Shown: positions 1 through 13,700 of the stretch, in pieces | How positions within the stretch are numbered: position 1 is the first letter of the stretch | How the letters are laid out: each line of letters opens with the position of its first letter | From: Enoplolaimus lenunculus | Taxonomy: Eukaryota > Nematoda > Enoplea > Enoplida > Thoracostomopsidae | DNA: 64,000 nt | Direction: 5' to 3' | NCBI GenBank assembly: GCA_030248215.1 | Contig: JASANG010003808.1 | Coordinates: 119,432-183,431, forward strand | Notes under the pieces: model-generated | What the model was told of the DNA's origin: nothing | The model's input: only the letters and a program-made list of their open reading frames with translations | Database searches by the model: none | Program-made: the position numbers and the translations under genes

Positions 1-56
1 AATGTAGGAATTCTGGGCACAATATCAACTACTGTCTGGTCTGAATGTGCGCCAAC

Positions 57-425
57 CAGGGTGTAACCAGATATCCGTTTCCGTTTACCGTAACAATCGG
101 TATCCGTTTCTGTTATAGAAATAACGGAAATTCTGTTATTTTTTACGTTCAAAATTAGTTATAAATCAAGTACTTATATATGTCGCAATTTTTGGTTACA
201 GATATGCTGCAAAAGAGTTACGGAATTCATCCATAATCTTCAAAAATTTCTATGCATCCGCGATTGTTTCTTTAAAAGATTTTGAAAGACTGGTGAATAT
301 TTGCACGCCTCAAATGTAATGGCAGAAAAATAAAATGTTTTTGCAACTTTTACACTTCAATATCCGTTTCCGTTGTTTTGATCGCTATCTGTTTCCGTTA
401 TTTTTACTATCCGTTTACATTTTGC
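57..425. repeat. Degenerate CAGGGTG-ended element
   Basis: It begins CAGGGTGTAACCAGATATCC and continues with tandem-like ATATCCGTTTCCGTT motifs, like the CAGGGTGCAACCGG family elsewhere in the window. No clear right end was found. Confidence 0.4.
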
Positions 426-1736
426 CGCCAAGCTTGTCTGCAAAATGAATGCACAGTGTACTTCAGCATGCTTTGTTGGAATTACCCTTGCGCGCTGTGC
501 TAAGTCTGTTGTGATTTGTTTTAGGTTCTATTATTTCGTTGACCTTGCGCCTAAACAAAGTATAATTCTTTAAATGCAGTCGATACTGAACTTTCGGTCA
601 GTGGGAGGCAGCGAAGATGTCCTTTGTTAGGGGAACGCCTTCCTTAGTCGCGTAGTCGCAACCCATATAGAATATAATTGGTGTTTTTACGCAATGAATA
701 TGTAAATGGTTTTATTTATTTTATTTCCATTGCTATTTGTTCAGTTTCCTTTATAGTGGTTACGGTATCGTGTTATATGGGCCATGTTAATTATAGGAGC
801 TTGCCTACTAAGTCTAAACGTAAGCCTAAGTCTCAGAGTCCCCAGGTCTCTCAGTGGGCAGGCTCCGGTAACAAACATCGGCTCATGTTATTTGTTGAAA
901 CATGCTATATTTCAAGCCGAGTAAAAAACGCGATCGTCTTACATGCAAAGCACTATTTATCTGAATAAATTTTTATGAAATTGTGTGTTTTCATTGTGAT
1001 CATTTTATTTCACTCTACGCTATGCAGCGATTGAGAGCGTTCTGATGTTCCAGGAAACTATAAATCAGTCTAAAATTTCAAACAGAACTATTTGGACTGA
1101 AATAGTTGCCAGAAGCCAAAATTTCTTTGAATTTTATTATATGAATGGACCCTGTGTTTATTATAGAGGCCTTTCCGTATGTAGGCTGCAAGATATGAAT
1201 ACGCTTACTGACACGTTGTCAGATATGTTTGTCTTACTGTGGGAAACTTAGAAACTAAGACTGGAAGTCTGTGTGATTCTAATACTGGGGGAGTGAGGGG
1301 GCGAGAAATAGGGTAAGGCTTATTGGGACACATAGAAACTGTGTGGGGAACTCTCTGGTGGTAATTGTATATAATGTTGATTTTTGCCAATTAATTTTTT
1401 GAGCTTTTGAAAAATCTTGGTGAGTTAAGTTTTCAAAGTTGCCCCTAGCCTACAAACAAATTCATTGAAGGTTAGAATTTTTATAAAATGTATAAAAATT
1501 TCATTTCCAAACTTGCGGTAGCAAATATGACTGTTTTCACACAATCTTGCATTGTTGAAACAAAAATTGCGTCTGCAGTTTTTGGTAACTGAGAATGGTA
1601 GCTTGCCTTTGTAAGCGCTATCAGGTTATAGTTGATTTTTTTAGACTATAAATGTTTTATAAATAGTTGACATCTGCTACGAAGGTGCCTGAATGAGTGT
1701 CGACCGGGATAGTCAACCTAGTTTTCAGTGAACTAT
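426..1736. other. Upstream region of PIP5K
   Basis: I see no supported gene here. The region holds short AT-rich open frames only. It should contain the promoter and 5' UTR of the kinase; no specific element can be named. Confidence 0.4.
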
Positions 1737-4700
1737 ATGGAAGTGGAGATGGCGTCGGATAATTCCAATCACGATAAATTGGTCAAGTTCAAGCCACCAC
1801 CTTTGTCGGTACGTTAATTAGTCAGTAGATTTCTTTAGTTGTTTGACAAATAAGTAGTTGTGTAAGGCAACACGATTCAACTTAGCACGACTTGGGACTC
1901 ATTTTTGCTGTACAGGTTATGCCGTACTAGACTGGTAATGTGAAAAGTTGTATTTTTCCGGTTGTGCACTTTCATGTAAAAGGGTCAACGTAAAGAACAA
2001 AGGCGGAACAGTATTATATGCTTATTCCTATGCCTAAGCGTACGCGTAAGAATAAGGATATTTCTAAGCCTAAGCATAAGCCAAGCAAAAAAGTTAGCTT
2101 AAAGCTTAAGCTTACTCTTATCTAGTCCCACAGAAAAAACGTTCCATCCATAATCTTTACGTGAGCCTGTAAAAGGTATATCCGGCCGGGTTCTATTGGG
2201 AACCATTGTTTCCATAGGAAGCAGGAACAAGAACAGGAGTTATATTTTTACCGAAATAGGAATTGCAATAACCGTGCGCTACATGAGCACAACATGAAGA
2301 AAACTCGAGCGAAAAACTAGACTCATTGTAAGCATGTGAGACATGCTTGTCCGTTATGTGCACATGCAATATAGTGCAGTGCACTGTTTGTGTAGCTGGC
2401 AGCATACGGTCGACAAATATAGTCGACGAAAATGGTAGTTGGGCAGGCGGGCTGCGTGGCACAGTGGTAGAGTGGTCGCTTAAAGATGCATAGGCTGAGA
2501 GTTCGATCCCCACTCTAGCCCGCTTTCCCAGCTGCCTAGTTAAAAGGTCTGATGTCCCGGTTCCTACCTAGACTGACATGGGGGCTACGCCGTGAGCGCA
2601 ATGGCAAATTGCCGCAGTATAAGCACGGTATTCTGTCGCAAATAGGATGAACGGTCAAAACACGACCTTGTTGAAAATAAGGGCATGTGAGCATGTGAGA
2701 CATGCTTGTCCGTTATGTGCACATGCAATATAGTGCAGTGCACTGTATGTATGCTAGCTGGCAGTATACGGTCGACAAATATAGTCGACGAAAATGGTAG
2801 TTGGACACGCGGGCTGCGTGGCGCAGTGGTAGGGTGCTCGCTTAAGGATCCATAGGCTGAGAGTTTGATCCACGCTCTAGCCCGCTTTTCCAGCTGCTTG
2901 GTAGAAAGGTCTGATGTCCTTGGTTCCTACCTAGACTGACACTCATATTTTCAGTTTGGAGGCTGTCATTTCTGTATACACAACGCGTCATATCTGCAAT
3001 ATATATGTACAGCTTATACGCATATTTTGTTGCCTAAGAAGCCTAATTTTTACGCGAAATTTGCAATAGATAAAACCACCGGTTATTTTGATTGGTCATT
3101 GATAAAAATGTCCATTATATTTCATAAATGACCACAATTTGTCCAAACCTAAAAATGATAATAACCCTGAGCATAGTTAAAAGTGCTAAATTAGAGAGTA
3201 AAATAAAAGCATAGCATAAAATTAAAACATTAACACTTTGACAGGCTATGTTAGCCAGACTTCACACCGGAGGTCTATCTACGACTTCGGCAGAATCTGG
3301 GTCAGAATCAGTAGGTTCTGGTTGTGTATCTAGATTACACTACAGAACCGCAAATATTAGTTTTTCAGCCTCTTTCTGTAAATAGTTGCTTTTCCTTGGC
3401 ACTTATGTTATTACAGAATACTGTTGGGCATGATTATGTTTTTGTCAGTTCACTATGTGTTAATAAGATTTCGTTATAAAAGCCTTTGTATTTTGTATAA
3501 AAGTGACTCCAATCAGTAAACTTAGGGAACGTTAATTAAATGTTCGTAAAACTTATGGTTCTGGTCCGGTTTGCATGTAGGTTCCGGTCGAACCCTGGCA
3601 GTAGGGTGGATACAGGTTTTAGTAAAGTAAATTGTTTCAGGTGCGCGATGTTGAATTGTCCATTGATGACACTGTACCCGGAACGTCGGTGGCAAAAAGG
3701 GATTCTCTGCGAAGCCCGACAACGCCAGGTTCGTTAATACTGTTGATATACCATTTAGTGTACAATTACTACTTTTATGATTTTGGTACTGGCTGTCCTA
3801 AAATTTTTTAGCGACGGTAACACTGTACTTTTTGCAACTCGTGTATTAATCTTTTGAGTATTACGCTTTTTCTTCGTTATGATTATAACGCGGTGCTGAT
3901 GCTTATTAACGACTCCCGTAAATGGTTGACGTTTTTCAAGTTTTCATTTCTTAGTTTTTCGGGCTAAGATTGTAACTGTCTACGAAACAGATAAATGGTG
4001 CAGCAGCCCAGCCGCAACTATGCAGCAGTACTTGGGTCCACATGATAAGGGATGTGCAGACACCGACATTTTCCCGACGCCGATTTTTATTTTGAAAATA
4101 TGCCGATTCCAATTTTAATACACGACGCTTTAAAGAACAGATAAGGTAGGATACAACATTGCATCATTATAGATGCGAACGCTTAGACCTTAACAATAAT
4201 AAAACGTTAATTTCATGAGAACTGTTCGTTTCAAGTAGTTTTTTCGAACACAAGCGCAAGAGAGGTAACAGTTTCCCTGATCAGACGCATTAGAATGTCA
4301 GCAAGTGAAATTAATAGCATTCCAGCGCTCTGGATAGAGCATAGTTTGCATATGTAGGGAAAGTGCTGCCGAATTGTCTTTGGTACACTTTCTTCCCTGC
4401 AGGCTTATCTTTAAGCTCAGGGTTAGGTTAATTTTTTCGAACCTAAGCTTAAGCCTAGAGTGGATATAAGCGGAATTATTTTTTAATGATTTAGGACCAG
4501 CAACAGACCGTTCAGAAACTACGGGCGAAAAGAAAAAAATACGACACAGACGGGTAGATCGCGATACTGGAGTTGTTACTTATAAAAAAGTAAGAATGCT
4601 ATCATTAGGGACGTAATCATTGTTTTGGAACGGAGGATACTTATGGTTAATGTTTCGAAAGGGGGTTCTTGTACCACCATCTGAAATTTGGTTTATATTT

Positions 4701-7700
4701 CGTACTTGTGTGTAGCTTTAGTTCTTTTTTGAAACACATTTTTCGTTATCGCGACTGACATTTCGTTTTGCCTGGTTGCAGTTAAATATGTCAATTTTTG
4801 GATTATATACTCTTCAGAAAGCGACTAATTTTCCGGGCGTAGTCAGGGGCTTGGAAAGGGGCTTTCATTCCATATAAATTTTGAAGGGGGATTCTTAAGC
4901 TAATGGTGTGAAATAATTCCTAAAACTCTTGAACAAGATAAATGACAGAAGAGTTTAACCTTTAAAACCTATTGCTGGTTACGTCCTTGTCTGCATCTGT
5001 TGTCACAAAATTAAATTTTTGGACTATATATGTAGGTTCCAACTTCGACAATTATGGGTGCAATTCAGTTGGGTATCGCAAATTCACTTGGCCGTAATCG
5101 ACCAGATCGCGATTTGTTGCTTCAAGATTTCACAGTGGTTGAATCACAATACTTCCCTTCGTAAGTTTAATAAACTGACTCTTCATAAAACAATCTGTTC
5201 CGAATTTCGTTCTTGTTGTAGCGAAATATCATTTATATCCTTGTTTCTTCTTTAAAAATTTAGTTTCTGCTCAACAGGGATGAGAGTCTCACTATTTGGC
5301 AGGTCTCGATTTTCTGAGTCTTGGTGGTTTGGAACGGAAACCCAAAGTCGAGGTTCCGCAGATGCCAACTATAAAAAGCACTAGAAAGAGTGTATTGAAA
5401 ATTTTAGTTTTTTCGGTGATGACTAAAAATTAATGGGGCCGAGATTATTCATGACCGGGCTCGATAGTCAGGTCTCAGTTTTTAACTGATATCCCCCATC
5501 CCTGCTGCTAGAACCGTAGTTTTAAATTGTGTTCCTTATCGTTTACTATAAAATACAGTATACGACATGGCGTGCTGCTGTTAAATATGCAATATACATC
5601 AACATATACTATTCACTTTGTTGCATGTAAGCATTGGGCGAGTATGACACCTTACATTTTCTTAGTTTGTTATCGTACAATGTGTAGAAAACTAATCTAA
5701 AGTGTAGTCGATAACATCTTGATCAATTAACAGAATTTTGTTACCATCAGATATAGCTAGCAGTCTCTTCGAGCTTAATTTCAACAACAAAAACAAGTGT
5801 TGCCAAACCTTGTTGGCAATGTGGCACCGAAGCTGCGGGTAATACAAAACCGATTCCGAATCTAGTCCTGTCCTAACGTTATTGCGGGATATAAAAATCC
5901 TACGTTACATGTTATATTCCCTTACTTGGATATTAAGCTTCTGGTGCACAACTGTGATGGCGGGGCCATCCAACAATTTACTGGGTTTGGGGTTTCATGA
6001 GTTTGTAGTGCTTTTGTGTTGCTCAGTAGTGTTATCGTTTTTGTTTTCTACCTTCCTCTTGCTTATGTATCTTCAGTAGTATTACAGTACCGCACTGTAG
6101 TAACCAGATTATGTATCGCGGATCACTTCTACGAACCAGATGTATGTAAGAAACGTGACGTTGAAAAGATTTTTTTGCATGTTTATACCTTCTATTGTTT
6201 TGTTACCCCTCATTTACAGTGTTGTTGTGCTATACAGTATGTCTTGATATGGACATTTTATTATTAGTAATGTGTTTTAGTATTGGTTGCGTTTGTTTTG
6301 TTCGTTATTTAGGTAGAACATATGTTATTGTGTCGTTGGAACATTCTTTTCATCATTTTATTATACTTCAGCTTGGTTCATTTGGCATGCTTATATTATT
6401 TTTAGAAGCGCGCTTCCTCAACCGAACACAACGGTTCGTAATTATTCGTTTTTTGTTCACGATTCTGACGACAAGTAAATAATGATTTAGATGTGTCAAA
6501 AATGTAGTAAAGTCTGCAGTGATTTCAACCGTCTTTTCAAAATCAAAACTTCTAAGACGGAATGCAGAAAAGTGAAAGAAACGTAACACTTTTGTGTATA
6601 TTTTAAATAATGTTGTAGTAATTTTACACCACGGTGTAATTTTTGGTATACCAGCTATTAATTCCGTTAGCAATGTATTTTCAAAAATGCAATTGCACCT
6701 TGGTTATTTTATTGCAGCATGCTATATTGTGTGACGCGTTCTATATTTTTATCTAGCTTTTATGCCAGTTGATCATAACTGAAATCGTTATATTTACATA
6801 CGTTGACAGTGTGACAATTTCTTTACAGTTTAAAATTATCGCCTATTAGATTTCTGGTTTGGGCAGAACAAACTGACTGTGAGCGGAACCGGATTATACC
6901 GGAATTGGAATCGGAACAGCAAATTTATACCGAAATGGTAATCGGAACCGGAATCGGAACTAGAAAATTTTTGACTGTATGGATAATTTTTATCGACAAA
7001 TTGATTTAATGCGTCTGTTGGCTGGCAACAATTTTGAAAAACGTCGCTTGAAGAAAGTTAAACAACAATCAATTATTGATAAGTTAACGCAACAAAAGCA
7101 ATTTAGTAGTTAAATGATACAAAATTTTTATGCAACGTATTACACATGTAGGATTAAAATTAAAATTGCAGAATTCCGATTCCGATTGACTGTGCAATCG
7201 GAATCGGAATCGGAACTCGTTTTGAATCAGAATTCTTATCCGAATCGGGATTCCGGTTGCACTCTGCTGTATACGTTTTTGAAATATGAGTTATTTAATA
7301 TTTTAAATCTCCTTCAGCTTTTATCATAGCCCAAAGTATGTATCGTGCAAATTGTTGGTTATTAAGCGCGTTTACTCTGAACGATGTGTATTGAACAGAG
7401 ATGCATAATGTGAAATTAAACTCAAAAAGTAGTTAATATTTTCAGCAACAAGATCATTGTTTTTGGGAAGTAAGCGAAATTAAGTATTGAGTACTTTTCG
7501 GATTCAAAAGCTGACATTGCAAATGAGTATATATCTGGTAATGTGAGCACTGCTTGAAACAGAGTTTCCTATGCGGCATGTAACTTTATTGTTTGTTTCA
7601 GTGAGGGAAGCGATAAAACGCCTTCACACAGTTACGACGACTTTCGTTTCAAGACATATGCTCCGATAGCATTTCAATATTTTCGTAATCTATTCGGCAT

Positions 7701-10700
7701 TAAACCAGATGAGTTTTTGGTAAGAATAAGGGTTGCGCTTTTTGCTTGTCGTGTGGCGCCATCCTTCACGGTCCGTCGACGTACGGTATTGTACATTGCG
7801 AATTTGCGTACGATACCACACAATGACGGACGGTGATGGACGGCGTCGGATGATATTAAAGATTTTTAAAAGAAAGCTCGTGTGTTCCTGTCGTTGAAGT
7901 TGTTCATTATTACGCCTGTATAGATTTGCGGTATTGTCAGAAATAAGTGCACTTCACGCAGAAATTACAGTTGCCGTAACCACGCGTGGTTGTGTGTTTC
8001 TTCCCACGCTAAATGACCTGACGGTCTTTTGTAAAAACCGGTAACTTTACGGTTCCCCCTGGTTCAATATATCGTGCGTCTATCTTAATTGCTGCTTCGC
8101 TAAAAAATTCGACCACTTGCCGTGCATAAATTTGTTTGTAAAACATGTCAATAATACAGTCCTAGCCGTTGTACTTTGTAATAGTAGGGTGCCGCTATAC
8201 TTATCGCACATGTAAGGTTCCGTCTGTCACCGTGCGGCATTGTACGCGAATTGTATGCGGTAATATCGCGTATGATAGCGAGTAGTGACGGAGGACGGCA
8301 TACAACGCCGGATAACATTGAAGTTTTCAAGCAATGTTATAACGTCGCCCTAAGTGTTGTGTCGTGTTTTCAGGCTTCACTATGCTCACAAGCGCTAATC
8401 GAGCTATCAAATCCAGGTGCATCGGGTAGTATATTCTATCTGACCAAAGACGATCAATTTATTTTGAAAACAGTGCAACACAAAGAAGCAGAGTTCTTAC
8501 AAAAGCTACTTCCTGGATACTATATGGTAAGCTGTGCGGTGGTATATAAATTTTTTGGCACGTCCCACTCACTGCCAGGAGACTGTCTGCATTGGCGTTG
8601 CCAGGATTTTGGGATTTTGAAAACGTGGGAAAGGGGGTACGTTATATAAAAATTTCGAAGATGTTGAGCTACATTCTGAACAAGCATCTGAAATTTCTTT
8701 ACAGAAATCAAAATAGGTGTTTGATTCTTAGTACCTCGTCAACCCTTACCTTCATTTCATATATGATGCTGCAAGAAAAAACACACCATGCTATTACACG
8801 CAATACTGGCACGCTGCTTTCTTAAACATGGATAATGTTTTGTATTTACAGGGGTTTTTAGTCGAATTTCATAACGCAGCCGGTTTTGGATTGGAGATTT
8901 TTGCGACATGATACTTGACAGCGTGAGCAGTCATTAAAATATAAAACATGGGATGAGTTGTAGTTTAAATAAAGTTTTTCTGTTTTCAGAACCTGGATCA
9001 AAATCCAAGAACACTGCTGCCGAAATTCTTTGGCCTCTATTGTTTTCAGGTATGTAAATAATATGAATTGCTACAATTAATATTATTATTGCTCTTGAGC
9101 TAAATTTAATTAACAATTTGGAAACAACGTTCATTATAGTCTAGCTAATTTTATGTTTTGCAATGGTAAAAAAGTTGCTAAACTAGCTACCATGGTAGAC
9201 CGATAAAACACAGAACTGTGCCTCCGCTAGTATACTGCATGTTTATAGGACTTAAGTTTGGTCCATATTCACAAATGCGTAAGTACCTATCACCAGTTAG
9301 CGATACGTTTTCAAACTGATTACAATTCAGTAATTGCGTATCTCAATGTCCGTACAGAAGTAGGACAGAACAAAATGTGATAAACGAGCTGAATTTTGAA
9401 CCTAATCACTTATAGGTTCGAAATTTGCAAGACCTATCACCAACTGGGTAATAGGTGCTACACAGTTTTATGAATACGAGCCTTTGAATCCAGGTATTTT
9501 CAACCGTGTTTCTTTTGGTCAGTTTGTACTTTTTAGAATCTTGGCAAAAACATTCGATTACTTGCAATGAATAATCTGCTGCCATCATCGATTAAAATGC
9601 ATTTCAAATATGATTTGAAAGGTAATGCAGTTGCAGTAATTTTAGATATGATTTTGATCATTCCTATTGATTATACTTGCTAAATAAAATTGGTTTTGTA
9701 ATAAGCAACTTAGACTATTGTTTCACAAAAATCTCACCTAATTTGAGAACTCTTTAAAATTCGTTAGCGGACCTCTCTGGCGCAAAACAGGTACAGTCGC
9801 TTACGGAATTGAGTGAAATCGCGATTGCTTTCTAATTGCGACTCTGATCGCGATTGCTCTTTTCTTATGTGATTTAAATCTCGGCTGCAATCGGGTCTGT
9901 AGACGCGACTGTTGGAAATTTAAAAAAATCTAACAGTATTTTGAAACCGCGACAGCATACACAGTATACGCAACCGCGCTTCGTGTACTCTTAATACATT
10001 ATCCGTCAATGTATGTCAACCGCAACTACAGTCACGGACAGAATTAAGTGCGCAGAAACCGCGATTGCGTCCACTGCGTTTGCAGTTTTGTAGCCGCGTT
10101 TAAGTTTTTGAGTGATTGAGTGATTACGGCTCAAACGCGGTTTGAAACCCGATTGTAGTACCGCTGTTAATTGCGTTCGTAGTCGCGGTTTGAACTGGGG
10201 TCGCAATCACGGTTTCCACCGCGTCTGTAACTGTAATTTTGGCTGCGTCTCTAACCGCAATTTAAACCGCGACTGTAACCGATATGAGCGATCGCGATCG
10301 CTTAATTCGGTCCGCGACCGCATTTTACTGCAGGATCAACATACAAGCGACGTGCATCGAAGCGTGAACGTCTGAAGCCGTCGCCAACGCTAAAAGATCT
10401 TGATTTTGTTGAAGATCATCCCGAAGGTTTATTTCTTGAGCCTGACACATTTGACGCATTGCTTAAAACGATTGAACGCGATTGTCTGGCAAGTATTTTT
10501 CGGTTTGAAAGATTATAGCTTAAGCGCATTTGGATTTGCCCGAAAAACGTCATTTGTTTTGTTGTTTCTCGTAATCATGCAAGCTCACTCTTTAGAAAAT
10601 TCATTACAGCTGGCGCAAAACAATCAAACAGCTATTATTCATTCAAAATTTGGTTTCTGTATGAACTCACGTTGATGCCTCTTTCAGCAGTCCGTCTACA

Positions 10701-13700
10701 TTAATTCTACGATAATGTAATGCTGTTCTTGATTATAGTTTTTGGTTTTTGCACGAATCTGCGTATATGAAAAGTGTGGTACTTTCTCTTCTAGGTCCTC
10801 CAGAGCTTTAAAATAATGGACTATAGCTTGTTGGTTGGTATTCACAATATTGATCAAGCATTGCGTGAGAAGCATGTAAGTACAGTTGAGTAGATGGGTA
10901 GTCTATTGCACATGTACTAATTGCTCATTTTTACTGGTCATCTGCTTTTACGTCTTAATGTTTTTCAAGGCATTTGACTTGAATCACACCGTTATTGCAG
11001 CAAATTATCACTTATTCAAATACAGATCTGGCTACTCTGTACCAGTGTAGAATTTACATGCCTTAGGAAAGTTTAAAAAATCGCTTGTCAATTACGTATA
11101 AATTGTACAATAAACTAAACTTATTGCATTATAGGTATATCACCTTGTTTCTTCTCAAGCTGGAAGATGGGGACTGATAAAAATAAGGTTTAAAGAAACT
11201 ACTTTAAATTTATTTTCCTACTGTATAAGATGTTATGTGGCTGCAAAGATGCCAACGACCGCTACGAGCGTTTTTATAGGAATGCGTACTCTTTGTAAAT
11301 CTTTTGATGTAGGAATTTGATTCCGGTGATGGGACAGGAGAAACAGCAGGTGGTCAATTATCTGCAGACCGCCCTCATATTGCTTGCGAAGAGCAAAGTG
11401 CGAATCGCTTTGACTTATCCAGCGGCGATATGGACCAAAGTAAGCAATAAGCAATAATAGTCAGCTGGGGGCAAAATTTCGTTTTTGTGTGTTGGAACGG
11501 GGTAAGTCGTCGTTATGCGAATTTCTCCGAATGGGGCACAGCTACCCTCTCCACCACCACCAGTAGCGAATCACCATTATAATTTTGATATGCTGATAAA
11601 TGGATGAATGTCAATAGATGGCATGTCGCCAAAAACGTTTTGTGTAAGCCATGTTTGCTGGACGCACAGGTAAGTATATGACCCTGTTTGAACTGAAATT
11701 TGTTTTGTGCGCGGTCTGAAGCTGCAGTTAACGTTGCAGTTTCACGTAGTTATTGTTACATGCTTTTAAACTTTGCTCAGTTATATTTCATTATTTTTGT
11801 CTACAATTAAAAGTGCAGCATGGTTGTGTTTATAGATCAGCTTAGACGCATTGGACGTCATAAATCGCTTTATTCCAATGCTCTCGAATCAATACACGCA
11901 GACTCCATGTCTGCTGTCCCGCTGGGAGACGAGTATCCGTGAGTTTAAACTGTGCCATGACGATTATGACAGATTTGCAGCTAATGGATGTGTCCTTGCA
12001 GTGGCTTAAGCGAATGGTGGGAATGTGTTTAGCATGCATATTTTCAATTTGCACTTATTAGTTTACAAACGAAGGACACAAGGCGACAGTAAATTTGTAC
12101 ATAAACATATTTCTGAAACGAAACAAAATATCACAAAGTGCAGCAAGAACTAAATTTCGCCGGAACAGGTACAAAATTTTGTCTAGAACAGAAATTCCGG
12201 TTTAACAATGCGGAACATATGTTAGCGAAAACCCAGTTCTGCACTAGGAATTCTTAGTAGAAGGTTCGAGATTTTCAGAGAGGAGAGCGAAAAATTTCCT
12301 AATATAGAATTTTCAGTGCAGTTGAAAAAATGTTCTTCCACGGGACGATGCTACGAACTTTCCCAATTCCCATCAATCGTACCTTTTATACATGCACAAA
12401 GAGGTACGTTGCAAGCTCTTGCGCTCTTGCGCACTCGTTCTGCCTTTAAGGTTAGGCTTAGAACAAGACTTATGCGTACCTAATCTTTATCTAAAAAATG
12501 TACGTATATACTGCATAACCACTGAAGTAGTTCGTTGGAGGGACCGTACTTTATTAAACTTTTAGAAACACTTTGGGCATGCCCCCTCTGCTTGCGCCCC
12601 TGATTACAACTGTGCTAAAAATTGAAATGAATGAACGTTCATACCTACCTCACTGTAAAGTTGAAAGCTATTCACAAATTGTGTTTGAAAGTGATTCCTA
12701 AATCGCACTCGAACGCGACTCTGAAATCACTAGCGAAAACGAATGCTTTCAATTATGATTGAAACACAGTCGCTATTGAAAACCAAACCAATCGCTGTTT
12801 TAAAATCGCAAACGCAATAAAATACGTATGATGTTATAATCCTGACATTTTCTGACCGTGGTTTTGGACATGGAAAATGTGAAATCTTGATTGTATCTGC
12901 TTAATTTTATGTGTTTGTTTTAGCGAAGGAGGCATTCCAGCTCGTACAGCGCGCGGTGAACGGGTTCTGTTATTTATCGGAATCATTGATATTCTTCAAA
13001 GCTATCGCACTTTCAAGAAACTCGAACACGCATGGAAATCAGTCTGGCATGATGGAGTAAGTGTTTGTCAACAAAATCAGTGCTTTCGCGAAATAAGCCT
13101 TTGCACACTTTCACTTCCACATTTTAAGTTCAGGTCTACTCAAAGGCTTAGGCTTTGGCTGGAAGTACGCCTAGGTATATGTATGCCTTTTCTAAAGCTT
13201 AATTGTATAATGGAGGAAGGGTACATGAGCTGGGAAACGTTAATACAAATTCTAGTAAAGAGCGTGTTGGGCAAATACGTCGTGATTGCGATGAAATTCA
13301 TTCGTAGTGGTAGATGTTACATAACAAGTAATCAATAGCGGAATTTCTCTTATGATACATACGTCGCATGCTGCAGGAAGCAACCAGCTATACAGATCCG
13401 GTTTATTATCTGCAAGAAACCGATTTCCCTGGTGGTATAGAATTTCATAACTGCATAGTACAACTGAGCATATTTAACATCTTGCTGCAATTGCATTTCT
13501 GAACAAATTAAAGTTTTCGTACTGCAAAATTTACAAAAATCTGCAAACTTACTAACCACCAAGGTAGAATGTATACAGTTGTATACTTTTGTCAAATGGT
13601 GATCATTCAGTCTTGTTCAAGTACTAATTGTTTATCTTTAAGGATACAATCTCAGTTCATCGCCCACGTTTTTATGCGCGTCGGTTTGAAGATTTTATGC

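Noticed and set aside
2193..2513. 106-residue minus-strand frame
   Set aside because: It lies across the tRNA-derived repeat.
2447..2885. Two functional tRNA genes
   Set aside because: The acceptor stem pairs, but the T-arm needs a 9-nt loop and the D-arm is irregular; the surrounding unit is duplicated like a repeat.
5882..6482. Small multi-pass membrane protein from overlapping hydrophobic frames
   Set aside because: T-rich intron sequence gives Phe/Leu/Val codons by chance; no splice signals or conserved motif link it to a gene.
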